Source of the DNA: Mytilus edulis | Taxonomy: Eukaryota > Mollusca > Bivalvia > Mytilida > Mytilidae | DNA: 64,000 bases | Direction of reading: 5' to 3' | NCBI RefSeq assembly: GCF_963676685.1 | Contig: NC_092350.1 | Coordinates: forward strand, 42,193,373-42,257,372 | Position numbers and translations under genes: made by a program | Shown: positions 44,908-56,219 of the stretch, piece by piece | Layout of the letters: every line of letters starts with the position of its first letter | Numbering within the stretch: the first letter of the stretch is position 1 | Notes under the pieces: generated by a model | The model's input: only the letters and a program-made list of their open reading frames with translations | Databases searched by the model: none | Told to the model about the DNA's origin: nothing

Positions 44908-47900
44908 TCATTTCTTGTGATAAACGCGCGGATATTGAGAACTAGCAGAGTTTGGATGAGTGTGTCCACGTGCATTGTTAGGTATTGATGGTCTGCTGCG
45001 ACATGAGCCTGAAGATTTACTCGTTGATGACGTACCAGTATTGTCTATAACCAACGGATTGTTATAGTACTCCATCTTAAGAACACCATTGTGACCAAGC
45101 AGAAAATGTGGTGATTTGTTTTCACATACTTGCTTCTGGTGTATCTTTTGTCTTTCTGAGAACTGAAATTGACATGTTGAAAATTATTACTTAAAATGTA
45201 TTTTATTGAGAGAAAAAAATGGAATTGTGGTGTGGAAACAGATATACGATATCATATACGCATCATAAATATGTTAACTTCCTTTAGGCCAATTAAAATT
45301 AATTGATAGATTTTCATCCCCGCCCGCCCCTCTGAAATCGTCCCGCCCCCAATTTTTTTATTTTATAAAATTTACGATTTCCGGATTTCGTTCATTCCCG
45401 TTACCGGTAACCGTTAAAATTTCGTTTCATCCTCAAAGCTTCCTGTTTCAAATTTCGGTTTTGTACCTCAAGTAAATCGAACAAAAATGATTAAGTCGAC
45501 CTTTCCGCTGCTCTATGATGACAACATCATCTTCCGAGAGTAAAGATTGGTAACGAGAATGACGTGAAATATTGGTGTTACGAGAAACACGCTGTTTCCA
45601 AGACTGCAAATATGTCACAAATTTCTGTGATTACGGAAAACTGCGGACTTTTTTATTTATGCAATGACTTTGTCTCAGGAAATTTAAACTGTAAATGATA
45701 CCCAAAGCGCAAGATTCGTGGACACCATTGATACAGAAAACATGACTGGATTAAAGATATTGAAACACAAGCACAAACTTGTCAGATTTATGACCGTTTA
45801 TTGAATTTAAAAAGTTGACTAACATATGCATTTTATTTATGCAAGCCCTTTGATTTCACCAATGGCTGTCTTTTTATGTTGACAAACAGCAAATGTCCCA
45901 ATACACCCAAAAAGAGTCATTAAACAACAACTTTTTTTTATTATAAAGTTCATGTTTTGCATGATAATTATATTTTCATCTTGCATATAAAGTACCAACC
46001 CTATTATTTTCAACACTCTCTGAGTTTTCATTTTATTCTGTACTCATAATAATTGTGTTGCATACCAATGCATATGCTTCATTTTATGGAAATACAAACC
46101 ATTGTTTAGAAACCCAAATACATTTGGTGTAGGTAGTCTAACTCACACGTTTTTGTTCTTAAGTTTTTAAAGCCGCAATTAGATATATTCATTTAAGGAT
46201 TGGAAAAATTATGTAAGATTCCTCATACTTGTGTATATAAAAAAGAAGATGTGGTATGATTGCCAATGAGACAACTACATGTATCCACAAAAGACCAAAA
46301 TGACACAGACATTAACAACTATAAGTCACTGTACGGCCTTAACAATACATGATATAAGCTTATTATTTCACTTGCATATATATGAAGAACTCGTCACAAA
46401 ACATGCAAAAGGTTTTCATATGAAATAAAATTTAAAAAATAAAATCCTCCCACCCGCCCCATTTTTTTTCAAAAATTTGGATGAAAATCTACTAATTAAT
46501 TTTAGTTGGCCTTATGTGTAAATTTAAACCAAAAGATTTTGTCAAATTGATTTTTGTTTTATCACATCAATGTATACAGTATAATTAGATAAGCAGGCTT
46601 AAGAAAATGTGCTTCCTCATTTTTTAAACTTGAGATAAAAATTACTCTATGTAGAGGAAAACAATACAACTTGTCTTTAGTGTAACTCTATATATATGGT
46701 TAGATGCAATAATTGTGGTGGGTTTTGAAACTGAAATTTACATAAAATGAAAATAAATTATCTGCAACGTATGGGCCGGCCCCGACGAATTTGTCTTACA
46801 TGGAAACACCAAAATAATTTTTTTTTCTTACTCTTTGGTTTGCTACATCTCGTTGACGTCAGTACAATGAGACTATCATAAGTCTCGGAAATGTCTGTTT
46901 ATTTATGTATATAATGAGATACGTCATTGTGTAATACAATGAGCAAGGGATGTAAATTCACGAAACAACATACATGTAGACACACACTCGCATCAACCAA
47001 AAGCAAAGTTTTTTCCCAGAAAAGCTCAACCACATCTATACTTATTATGTTATTCATTTTTGTACCTGAGTAAATTTGGGTGTTGTTTGTTTCTTTTTTT
47101 GTGCGTCGTGTCTGGTTTGTGTATCCAAGTGATATGAGCTAGCCACTCTCAGTTTGATGCTGTCTTGAGAATACGGCTCTGTTGTACAAAACATTGGCAT
47201 CATAGGAACGCTGGGTACTATGGTACTAGGAAGTCGTCTACAAACACATGTGCTGGTAGTCTTCATTGTTAGATCCTCAATTTTCCCCATAGTATATTCT
47301 TGTCTACAAAATTCTAGTATAGTGGTCAATTACACCCAAAAACTACACACACACATATATGATAGAATTGACTTGGTTTTTCCTTTATTTTGTTTCTTTC
47401 ATGTTCTTAACATTATGTCTTAGTAATACACATTGGTGGTTGGTGTGTCGGTATGCATACATTGCACTTTTTATGTGTGTTTACAGCTGCTAAGCATCAT
47501 CATGATAACATGTATTTTTAGTTTTTTACTATTATAATGTTCAGCTAGCGTATGTTCGTGTTGATACCTAGGTCCGTTATTCGGAGTGACACTCGAAAGC
47601 TGCAAGGTAAATTGGTATCCATGAACACTCCCTTACTACAAGGACAAATCACCCACCCAACACCACAGGAGTGCAAGGACCCAGAAAAGTCGGTTATTAT
47701 GGTGGAGATATAAATAATGAAATAAACAAATTTCCAAAAAAGAATAATCCCAAACAAGTTAAGTAGCAACTACATATATGTATACCATTCAGGATTTATA
47801 AAAAAAAAATGGATAGACTCTGTCGTGAATAGGAAACAGAATATCTTTCTATATAGAATTACAGCTTTTACATTAATGCTAGCAAGACAAATCTTTGTTT

Positions 47901-50900
47901 GGCTTGCTTGCTTTGTTTGTATCAGTGTTTGCTCAAGCATGGCAATTAAGATAGGCGGGGCTTCAGCTTGTATACATCATAATTAAATTTTATTGGACGT
48001 TATGTTTGAGGTTAAGGACACTAATTTTTAAAACATCCCATGACTCATATTCTCAAATGTTTCCTTACCTGTAAATATACAATACAGACAGGATTTTACT
48101 TCGTCGAAATAATCTCCCCATTACGCCAGTTTATTTTCACAATCGTAGAAATGGAAGACAATTTTTTTTCTTCAAATATCCAACTTAAAGACTGTAGTCA
48201 AGCACTTTTAGTAAAATAGCTATTCGAACACACCTACTCTGATTTTGTGATCCATTGGATAGGTATTTCACTTCACCCCTATATTTCATCTTTTAGATCT
48301 TTTAGTACTGTGATTTTTTTTATGTTATAAAGTCAACCTGTAGCTTTGCTATATTAAAATGATACAATCTGAAGCGAGATGATGTATCAAATACTCTTGC
48401 TTTGTACGTTTTCAAGACAAAATATTCATCTCAAACACACCCTATTAAACATAAAAAATGTACACTCGATTTCCTCTCGATACAATTGTTTCCCATTTTT
48501 TTGAATATTTTCTTGAGTTACATAATGGAAGGGCAGACATGGAAATAACTGACTGAACTAATAGATTGATATGTTATAAAAAAAAAACAATATTAGGTCA
48601 ATGCTGAAGGCCAGTTTCTCAGCCTCATACAAGAAAAAAGTTTATATTTTTCTTTCATTGACAAATTATTGTATTTTTACAGGTGAGGAAACATGTGAGA
48701 CTATTTGTCATGTGATTAGGTGTCCTTAACCTCAAACATAACGTCCAATAAAATTTAAGTATGATGTATACAAGCTGAAGCCCCGCCTATCTTAATTGCC
48801 ATGCTTGAGCAAACATTGATACAAACAAAGCAAGCAAGCCAAACAAAGATTTGTCTTGCTAGCATTAATGTAAAAGCTGTAATAAAAAAAAAGTTGCCGT
48901 TTGCAATCAAATGTCGAGAGAAAATTTGTTCAAGCATGTAACACGAGATATTTGTTTTCTGTATTTAGATCGGTAATATTGAAGGGATGGGTTCACCAAA
49001 TGCATTTCATATAAAGTTCATGATATTATTATGTTGTTCTTTGCATCAGATTACGTCATCTATTCTAAGACATGCAAGTAAAACGTCTTGTCCTATATAC
49101 TTATTTCAATTTTGATCTTGAATAATTCCAAATTTATAACATTCTAACTAGTATGCAGTTATAATAAATAACTTAATAACAACAAGCTATCTAATCAACT
49201 GTTTTTAAAGGGAGTCATGGGGTTGCTATCCCCCTTTTTGACGATCAATGCTTTTGAATGGAGACAAAATGTTGACCCCCCCCCCCCCCCCGTTTGGAAT
49301 TAGTTGGATCCTTCCCTGTAAATTAATATGTGTTTTAATTTGTATACCTGTACTGTTCTATATAGTTTTCCGAAAACTCAAAATGGACAAATTTATACTG
49401 TATTGGACTAGTTGGTCTACTTGTATATCCAGGGGTAGTGTAATTAGACTGTGTGGTCTTCTGTTGATCAGTTGACTTTCTGTCCTGATATAGGGTGCTA
49501 GTTCCTCCGTTTGTGCCCGGTCTAGTAAAACTAAAGCGATCTTTCAGTTGTTTGGTCTTTCCCGCTTTTTGTGTAGTTTGTGACGGAGAATCAGACTTTG
49601 ATGTATTTAGTTTGGCTGAAGCAGAGTGGCTCCGATGTTTCACACTATCCTCTAATTGTGTTGTATTGCAATGAACAGATGTGGCAGAGTGTTCCGTGGA
49701 GCAAGTTTTCCATCCGCTGAACTCATCCTAGAAAAAAGTAGTGCAAACCATTTTAGAAGAGATTTCTTTACAATCCTTATATGGTGTAAATAGATATAGG
49801 AAGATGTGGCATGAGTGCTAATGAGACAACACTCCATGCAAGTAACAATTTATAAAAGTAAACCATTAAAGGTCAAAGTATGGTCTTCAACACGGAGCCT
49901 AGGCTCACACCGAACAGCAAGCTATAAAGGGCCCCAATAATTATTAGTGTTAAACCATTCAAACGGGGAAACCAACGGTCTAATACATATCCTGCTTCAA
50001 GTTCTATAAGTTAAGCAAATCTCCACATTATTTATGTGCTTTTCCCAGGTCAGGTGTTTCTTATTCAAAATACCACAACTCCTTTATTTTTATGCCCTTA
50101 TCCATTTCCACTTTGTCTAGATCTGCATTTGATTTAGATTACTAGAGGTAGATGTACCTTCACAATTCATACTTGACTAAAAGGCAGCTACAACATTGCA
50201 AGTAATAGGCAAATCAATTTAATGTTAACTTTCTCCGAATGCCGGAGTTTCAACCTTAAGTTTCTTGATTATTTTCCTAATTTATAAAATGAAAATTCAA
50301 GAAAAGTTATTTTTGAAATAATCATGTTAGTATACAAAAGTACGGACTACTGAGCCAATGACACCCTCGGGGACTGATAGACTACCAGAAGCGGTATCGT
50401 CCCCGAAAAAAAACCACTTCGTAAACTTTGTGTGTCCGAAGCGTTTTTCTGGATTTACCTCAATTCATCAGGAATGCTCAAAGTCAAATATTTCAAAGCC
50501 AAGGATGTATAAGAATTAAAACATTTGAAGAACTACATGACTAAAAAGGTATCTAAAATAGCCAAAATCCATCTAATGTCAATTTTGCCTGATGGATTAA
50601 AAGTAAAGTGTGTAGTACATGAAACTTTACACTATAGTCTGTCAATCTATGACACAAATGTATACCTTTGATTTTTTTATCTTTATATAAACGAGCACGC
50701 GAGCTGATATAGATCTGAAATTAAATCAGCGTGTAGACTGTAGTACAAGAGGGCCAAAAGATACTAGAGGAACATTCAAACTCAGAGATCAAAAATAAAC
50801 TTACAACGCCATGGCTAAAAAAAGAAAAAGACAGACAAACAATAGTACACAAGACACAACATAGTACCAGTACCCCCAATATATATATATTTATATATAC

Positions 50901-52384
50901 AACTCGTCTAAACATCAACCCAACAATGTTAGATCTGTAAATTTGCTTTCGCAAATTTTTGGTTCTTCCCTCGCCGGGATTCGAACCCATGCTACTGTGA
51001 TATCGTGACACCAAATCGCCTGCACTGCAGCCGTCCCGCTAGACCACACGACCACCTGGGCTCTTAATAAAAGAGCTTTCGCTGGCCGTGTGTTACCTTT
51101 CCACGTCAGTTTTAATCTAGCGGCGTACTGCAGTACATGATATATAAGGCATGAAGATGTTATTGTTACAGATCAGCTAAATTATCTATAGTAAAGGATC
51201 CTACAAATTAATGTAAGATACAGTCACAGAAAATAATTATATTTATAAGTACGTCTGAGTCAGTGACAACCCTACAACAGATGTATCCATCGGATCGCCA
51301 TCAATGATGGTGATACATGGCTGTGTACATAATGTATATACAACTCGTCTAAACATAAACCCAACAATGTTAGATCTGTAAATTTGCTTTCGCAAATTTT
51401 TGGTTCTTCCCTCGCCGGGATTCGAACCCATGCTACTGTGATATCGTGACACCAAATCGCCTGCACTGCAGCCGTCCCGCTAGACCACACGACCACCTGG
51501 GCTCTTAATAAAAGAGCTTTCGCTGGCCGTGTGTTACCTTTCCACGTCAGTTTTAATCTAGCGGCGTACTGCAGTACATGATATATAAGGCATGAAGATG
51601 TTATTGTTACAGATCAGCTAAATTATCTATAGTAAAGGATCCTACAAATTAATGTAAGATACAGTCACAGAAAATAATTATATTTATAAGTACGTCTGAG
51701 TCAGTGACAACCCTACAACAGATGTATCCATCGGATCGCCATCAATGATGGTGATACATGGCTGTGTACATAATGTATATACAACTCGTCTAAACATCAT
51801 ATATATATATATAGTCGGACTTGTTTTTATTCAAACTTAAAGGGGTAGTACGTGTACACTTTAGTCTGAAGTACCTGCACCGTCTTCAAACCAGTTTTCT
51901 ACCTTTAAACTGCCGCTACAAGGCAGCACTCGTACCCGCAAAGTGGAAAGGGATTAATATAAGTTGCAAAACTTGTTTCCCAATCCACTAAATCTGTTTA
52001 AACTAAACTATATTATATGCCACCTGCTTACTATGTTCTCTACCTTCAAACTATAATATGTAGTCTATAAGTTCCTTTGAATTATTATTCTATAGTATAC
52101 CTGTTTACTGTTTTCACTCGGCTCTTGATACAGAACAGCGCTTGAACATCTGTTCTTTTGTACATTTTCCTTCTCCGTCGTCTTGACATTCGTAGCCTCT
52201 TTTATTAGCGTCTTTGCGTCTTCATTTATATCTTCATTTTCTCTCATTGTGTTTGTAGCATTGTTTTCAAACATCTCTTTGTAAACACAAGGCAAGTACA
52301 CAGGGTTAATTTCGTAGATGATGTTCCTAAACTCTGCACTGTAGCGGACACCATGACTTCCTACCCAGACAGACATATTCCTAT
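44908..52384 (-). CDS. Unrecognised 365 aa protein, four coding exons
   Basis: Exons: 52384-52101 (ATG at 52376), 49727-49399, 47303-47066, 45162-44908 (stop TGA). All have GT..AG borders, and the phases (0, 2, 0) agree, which is strong evidence for a real gene. The N terminus starts MSVWVGSHGVRYSAEF and YLPCVYKEMFENN. Residues of about 40-90 are Glu/Lys/Asn-rich and may be helical. Residues of about 110-200 are Ser/Thr/Gln/Lys-rich low complexity (SDSPSQTTQKAGK, GYTSRPTSPIQ). The third exon gives CVCRRLPSTIVPSVPMMP and KLRVASSYHLDTQTRHD. The fourth gives HFLLGHNGVLKMEYYNNP and ends SSQYPRVYHKK. No signal peptide or membrane segment is seen. I do not recognise a family; a cytoskeletal or ciliary role would be a guess. 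An acceptor (TTTTTACAG) lies 8 bases before the ATG, so a 5' exon should exist upstream. Introns hold MITEs and a duplicated SINE. Confidence 0.75.
45287..46511. mobile_element. 1.2 kb TIR element with TTA target duplication
   Basis: TTA at 45284-45286 and 46512-46514 flank inverted ends GGCCAATTAAAATTAATTGA and CTAATTAATTTTAGTTGGCC. Further inward, GATTTTCATCCCCGCCC pairs with GGATGAAAATC plus CCACCCGCCCC in same-strand orientation. A TTA duplication with GG ends fits PIF/Harbinger-type mobilisation. A GATGTGGTATG-family copy is nested at about 46235-46355. It lies in the last intron of the unknown gene. Confidence 0.8.
47862..48879. mobile_element. 1.0 kb TIR element with about 160-base ends and TA duplication
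   Basis: TA at 47860-47861 and 48880-48881 flank ends CAGCTTTTACATTAATGCTA and TAGCATTAATGTAAAAGCTG. The arms 47862-48022 and 48718-48879 are almost identical inverted copies (for example GGCGGGGCTTCAGCTTGTAT with ATACAAGCTGAAGCCCCGCC). The inner 700 bases are unique and non-coding. The near identity of the arms suggests recent activity. It lies in an intron of the unknown gene. Confidence 0.92.
49200..49325. repeat. C-run containing dispersed fragment
   Basis: GGGAGTCATGGGGTTGCTAT, CCCCTTTTTGACGATCAATG and a C-run (about 49278-49291) followed by GGATCCTTCCCTG. It is related in reverse to the element at 42826-42990 (TTGATCGTC, CCCCAACC, GGATGA). It ends about 75 bases beyond exon 2 of the unknown gene, in the intron. 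Confidence 0.5.
49785..49995 (+). repeat. GATGTGGCATGAG family, truncated copy
   Basis: ATATAGGAAGATGTGGCATG, GTAACAATTTATAAAAGTAA, GAGCCTAGGCTCACACCG and CAAACGGGGAAACCAACGG. It matches the first two thirds of the 19934 element. Confidence 0.75.
50735..50880 (-). repeat. GATCAC..CTATGTTGTG family, reverse fragment
   Basis: CAAGAGGGCCAAAAGATACT, ACTCAGAGATCAAAAATAAA, ACAACGCCATGGCTAAAAAA and AGTACACAAGACACAACATA. It directly precedes the duplicated SINE block. Confidence 0.65.
50900..51797 (-). mobile_element. tRNA-derived SINE within a 441-base tandem duplication
   Basis: Read on the minus strand, the element begins GAGCCCAGGTGGTCGTGTGG. TGGTCTAGCGG (about 51045-51035) fits the pol III A box and GGGTTCGAATCCC (about 50988-50976) fits the B box; the tail ends TTAGACGAGTTGTATATA. 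The whole 441-base unit occurs twice, at 50900-51340 and 51341-51781, with very few differences (for example CATCAACCC against CATAAACCC). A third start ACAACTCGTCTAAACAT ends at 51797. It lies in the first intron of the unknown gene. The head looks like a tRNA relative but is not a functional tRNA gene. Confidence 0.88.
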
Positions 52385-55300
52385 CTGTAAAAATAGTGTC
52401 ATTTTTTTTTTTATTTAATATTCTTAAAAATTCTTATATTGGTTCATGTAAAATTATGTGTATATATCCTAAAAGCTGTATTGCTTTTGGAATAAAGTAT
52501 TATTGCTAAGTTTGAATGGGGACATATGATTGGAAACCCAAGCCATCCTGTACCCTCGATTAGAACCTACTTTTAAAAATGGCTGAATCCGCCAATGCAT
52601 TACATTTCAGATGAACGGGAGCTCAGGAAGAAGAACAAGGGTAAAAATGTAGTTTATATGAACAATACGAACCCTTCCAACAACCTCGAGACTATTGTTT
52701 GGCACAAACGAGCAGTAAAGTAAAAAGGAACAATCTCCTTGACATTTCTGTACTCAAAGAGTTGAAGGTTAACTTTATTAATTATTGGAATACACAATCC
52801 TAAAACGATATATATATGAAGTATAATATATCTTTAACGTGCTAATATTTTTGGACACCGTCTGGAAATTCATTATTTTCTGAATTTCCGTATTTTTTTA
52901 TTTTCTCCTTTAATATCTTTTTATAAATCTTAATAGTCTTTATTTAAAAAAGATCTTTGATATATAATGCATACAAAATAATTGTCAATCTCGTTACTGT
53001 CTTTAACATGTTTTTGTAACGATATATCATGTTTTACAAGTTGAAGGAAACTTACTAGTTATCCGACGTGTTTATGTGAACTTGTAATTGACGATAATAA
53101 ACGGTAGATGTTAAGATGGAAAATGGTGGGCGTATATTCCAGCTAAAAGGAAAGGGACGCTTTCCCTTTGCTTTGGTGACAATTCGTTCCTTGTTTACGA
53201 TATATAACTTTATGCCGGTATGAAAGGGTGATTTTTTTTCGAGGAAATTATATTGAAAATTATACCAAGGATTTGTATAGCATATAAGCTATACAAATTT
53301 TTGATTATACATGTTTACACTTTAACTGTTAAATGGGTCACAATATGTTATTTACAAACAAAATAAAGATAGTATAACAACAATAACAACAACAGTAAAT
53401 ATGAAAATAATGTTGACAGTCATGTCTGCATAATTGCATGCAGTTGTAATTTAATTTTCTATGGATATGAGTATTGTAGGACTCTGTCCATTTCTATATT
53501 TTCAAACTTATTTCGGATCATTAACCAAACATTTTGTTTAATTATAAAGTATTTTAATATTGGATCATATATTCTTCTATTCAAATATGACTTGATTTCA
53601 GAAAGTTTTATCTAAACAAAAAAGGGCATGTCCGTGACCAAACACTACCGTTGACCATGCATGGAGACGCCGTCAACATGTCTTGGGGGAAAAACAGCCG
53701 AAACTATTGAGTTCTTCCATTTCATCTTATGATAAAAGAATCAGGGATTGTTTTAGGTATTAAAGTCGTGCAAAACAAGGTGCTTTATGTCTTTCTGTGC
53801 GTTGTGTGCATATGTTCTACATGCATGCATCGACTATGATCATTGTCATCCATCCATGCATTTGATGTTCATCGTTTATTTACAAAACTCATTAACGTTT
53901 TCATATGATACGATAAAAAAAAACAAAGAATTTATAATCATATAGTTTCAAAACTCATATTTGATCACGTTTAGCGAATAGCCGAAACGTATGCCAATGC
54001 GGACAGACCGCACTAAGCACACGTGTGTCCATCATCTTACAGCGACATAAGAAAACTTCGGAAAAAGCAAGAATGGTGGCAATAAAAATGATGAATAAGT
54101 AATAGAAAAACAAACAAAACTTTGACAAAAATAAAATTGTCTTTCCACCGCTTATAAATAATTTCACGATAGAAAAAAACCACACAAAAAGGTCATAAAG
54201 ATAGATCGAAATTAATAAAAGGAGCACAATATCGATATCCAAAAGTAAATAGACGAACTGAATATCAGTCCACTCACTCAAGATGACACACAAAACTCTT
54301 AGATAAAACTACATGTAGAATCTAGAATATATAACCAAAAATTACTTCAAAACTATAAAAATAAGACTGCCAAAACACAGAATAAAACAATGCAGAAATA
54401 ATAAGAAAACTTAAGGCAAAAGAAAAACAACAAATGTTTAACTCTGAATTCGGATCACTTTTCGTGTAAAAGACATTATATTACAAGACAAAGGTGTGGG
54501 CAGCTAAAAATAACAAAAGCAGGTTCGGATCCAGCATTTTAAAAAATGCTTCAAAGTAGGCCACGTCGGGGGTGAAAAATGAAAAAAAAACATCTATGTA
54601 TCATCCATCCATAGGTCATCATGTCATGTAAAGTGTACCAAAATTGAACCTATTTTGACAAGTTTTTTTTCAACTACGTTTATGTATGATTCCGACAAAA
54701 GTTACTATTCTGTGTTTATTTTGTAGATGTATCACTATGATTATATTGTTCCACCAATTTAATTTTGAATCTATACAGTTCAGTTACTAAATCATAAAAA
54801 AAATGGTTTGCACAGACCTCCAAACGTACATGACTTCATAATATAAAGACTAATAAGGAGTACCCAAATTGCATCCATCCTTAATTTCACATTTAGCTTA
54901 TTTGTTTTATTTCTTTCAATATTTAGAACAATTTGACTAATCTATGCTGACTATTCATTTTTTTAAGAAATGGAGGCTTTTACATATATTCAGACTCTAA
55001 AATTTTCGCATCTACTTTTTGCTAAAAAGGTGCAATTTGGGTACTCGTGTTTTGACGTTTATTCCATATAAGGGGGCGGGCCCCTATCCTCCCGGGGCTC
55101 GGCTAAATCCGCCTCTGAAAAGGAGTAAATAATCAACTTGTGATCTTTTATCTCTTGGTTAGACAATTTATTTTTGGAGAAACCTTTTTGATTAACGTTA
55201 CATGTTATATAGTAATGTTAAATCACTTTTGTTTGTATTATTCTTCAACTTTGTTCCTCATCTTCAAATCTTCGCGGGTTTCAAACATTTTTTGTGACGT

Positions 55301-55536
55301 CAAGGACGGTGAAGGGTCATATTTATTTGATGTTCACGACAAAAATATTGTTTTTTAACATCTATAAAAATAAGACATTGATTCAGTTTGCATCAAATTT
55401 TGATTATTTACCAAGGAATAAAAAGAGTATCGCAATTTTCGAATCAAATAATTTATTATCAAGAAACTAATTAGGTCATGAATTATTCATGAGGGTTTAG
55501 AAGGAGGCTTTGAGGCAGAACAGGAAGGGTTGCACC
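52385..55536. other. Spacer between divergent genes, with MITE remnants
   Basis: No gene is seen. An element of about 600 bases may span 54519-55121, from AAGCAGGTTCGGATCCAGCA to GGCTCGGCTAAATCCGCCTC; its ends recall GGATCCAG/AATCCGCC hAT-like MITEs. GGCTGAATCCGCC near 52580 is a similar end. A 112-codon hydrophobic frame on the minus strand at 54293-53955 is probably chance. Confidence 0.45.
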
Positions 55537-55585
55537 ATGTCGGACCGGGAGAGCGGTGATGAACAACAAGAACAGCAAGGACAGG
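55537..55585 (+). CDS. Candidate first coding exon of a gene running out of the window
   Basis: ATG in the context CACCATGT opens MSDRESGDEQQEQQGQ, then a donor CAGG/GTACAT in phase 1. The local sequence from about 55490 (GAAGGAGGCTTTGAGGCAG, GGAAGGGTTGCACC) is less AT-rich than its surroundings and could be a 5' UTR. Acidic, Gln-rich starts of this kind occur in RNA-binding and splicing proteins, but no further exon was found in the next 8.4 kb, so the identity is open. Confidence 0.4.
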
Positions 55586-56219
55586 GTACATATTGTTTGA
55601 AACTATCTTACTTGAATACTACTCCATCTATTTTGGTTCTGCATACCTGCTTTATTTCCAAAATATGCTGACAAAGTTGAAAAAACGTGTTTGACTTCAT
55701 GACCCGGTCAGTCCAAAATATTTTGACATAAAGCGGGATTGCATTTCGAAGTGTGTGTCCTTGATTAAGGTTCCTTTGTAATTGTCATTAGCTAGAATAT
55801 GCATTGGTATGTTGTTGGTGTTATGCAGATGGAATATCGTTTATTTCATTGCAAGGTGGTTGTTTGTCAGCTGGTAAAATCAAAATGGCGAGAAAATGAC
55901 CTGATTTTGGATCAAATTTAGAACACTTGCGAACTATTTAGCATCAATCGGAGACACGAACCTTAGAAACAGGTAAAAATATGTTTAATGAAAAAAGCAC
56001 AATAAAGCCAAGCTTGAATACCTCCATTTGTAATTTAGAATAAGTTGAAGTTGTAGGTGTATAAAGATGTTGGCAAAAGATCAAATTTGAAACTAGATTT
56101 TTATTTCACATGACTTGAGTGACAATTTCCAAAAATAATACTCTTTATTGCTATATGACATTGACTTATAAATGATCCATCTTCCAAAATCTTTGAACAA
56201 AAATAATTTAAGTAGTAAT
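55586..56219. other. AT-rich stretch, no gene seen
   Basis: If the exon at 55537 is real, this is the start of its first intron. No repeats or open frames are evident. Confidence 0.4.

Noticed and set aside
50940-51045. Functional tRNA gene
   Set aside because: A and B boxes are present, but the sequence between and around them does not fold into a tRNA, and it is part of a duplicated SINE.
53955-54293. 112-codon hydrophobic frame on the minus strand, looking like a two-helix membrane protein
   Set aside because: Phe/Leu/Ile/Tyr-rich frames arise by chance opposite A-rich DNA. There are no splice sites, no family resemblance and no distinctive residues.
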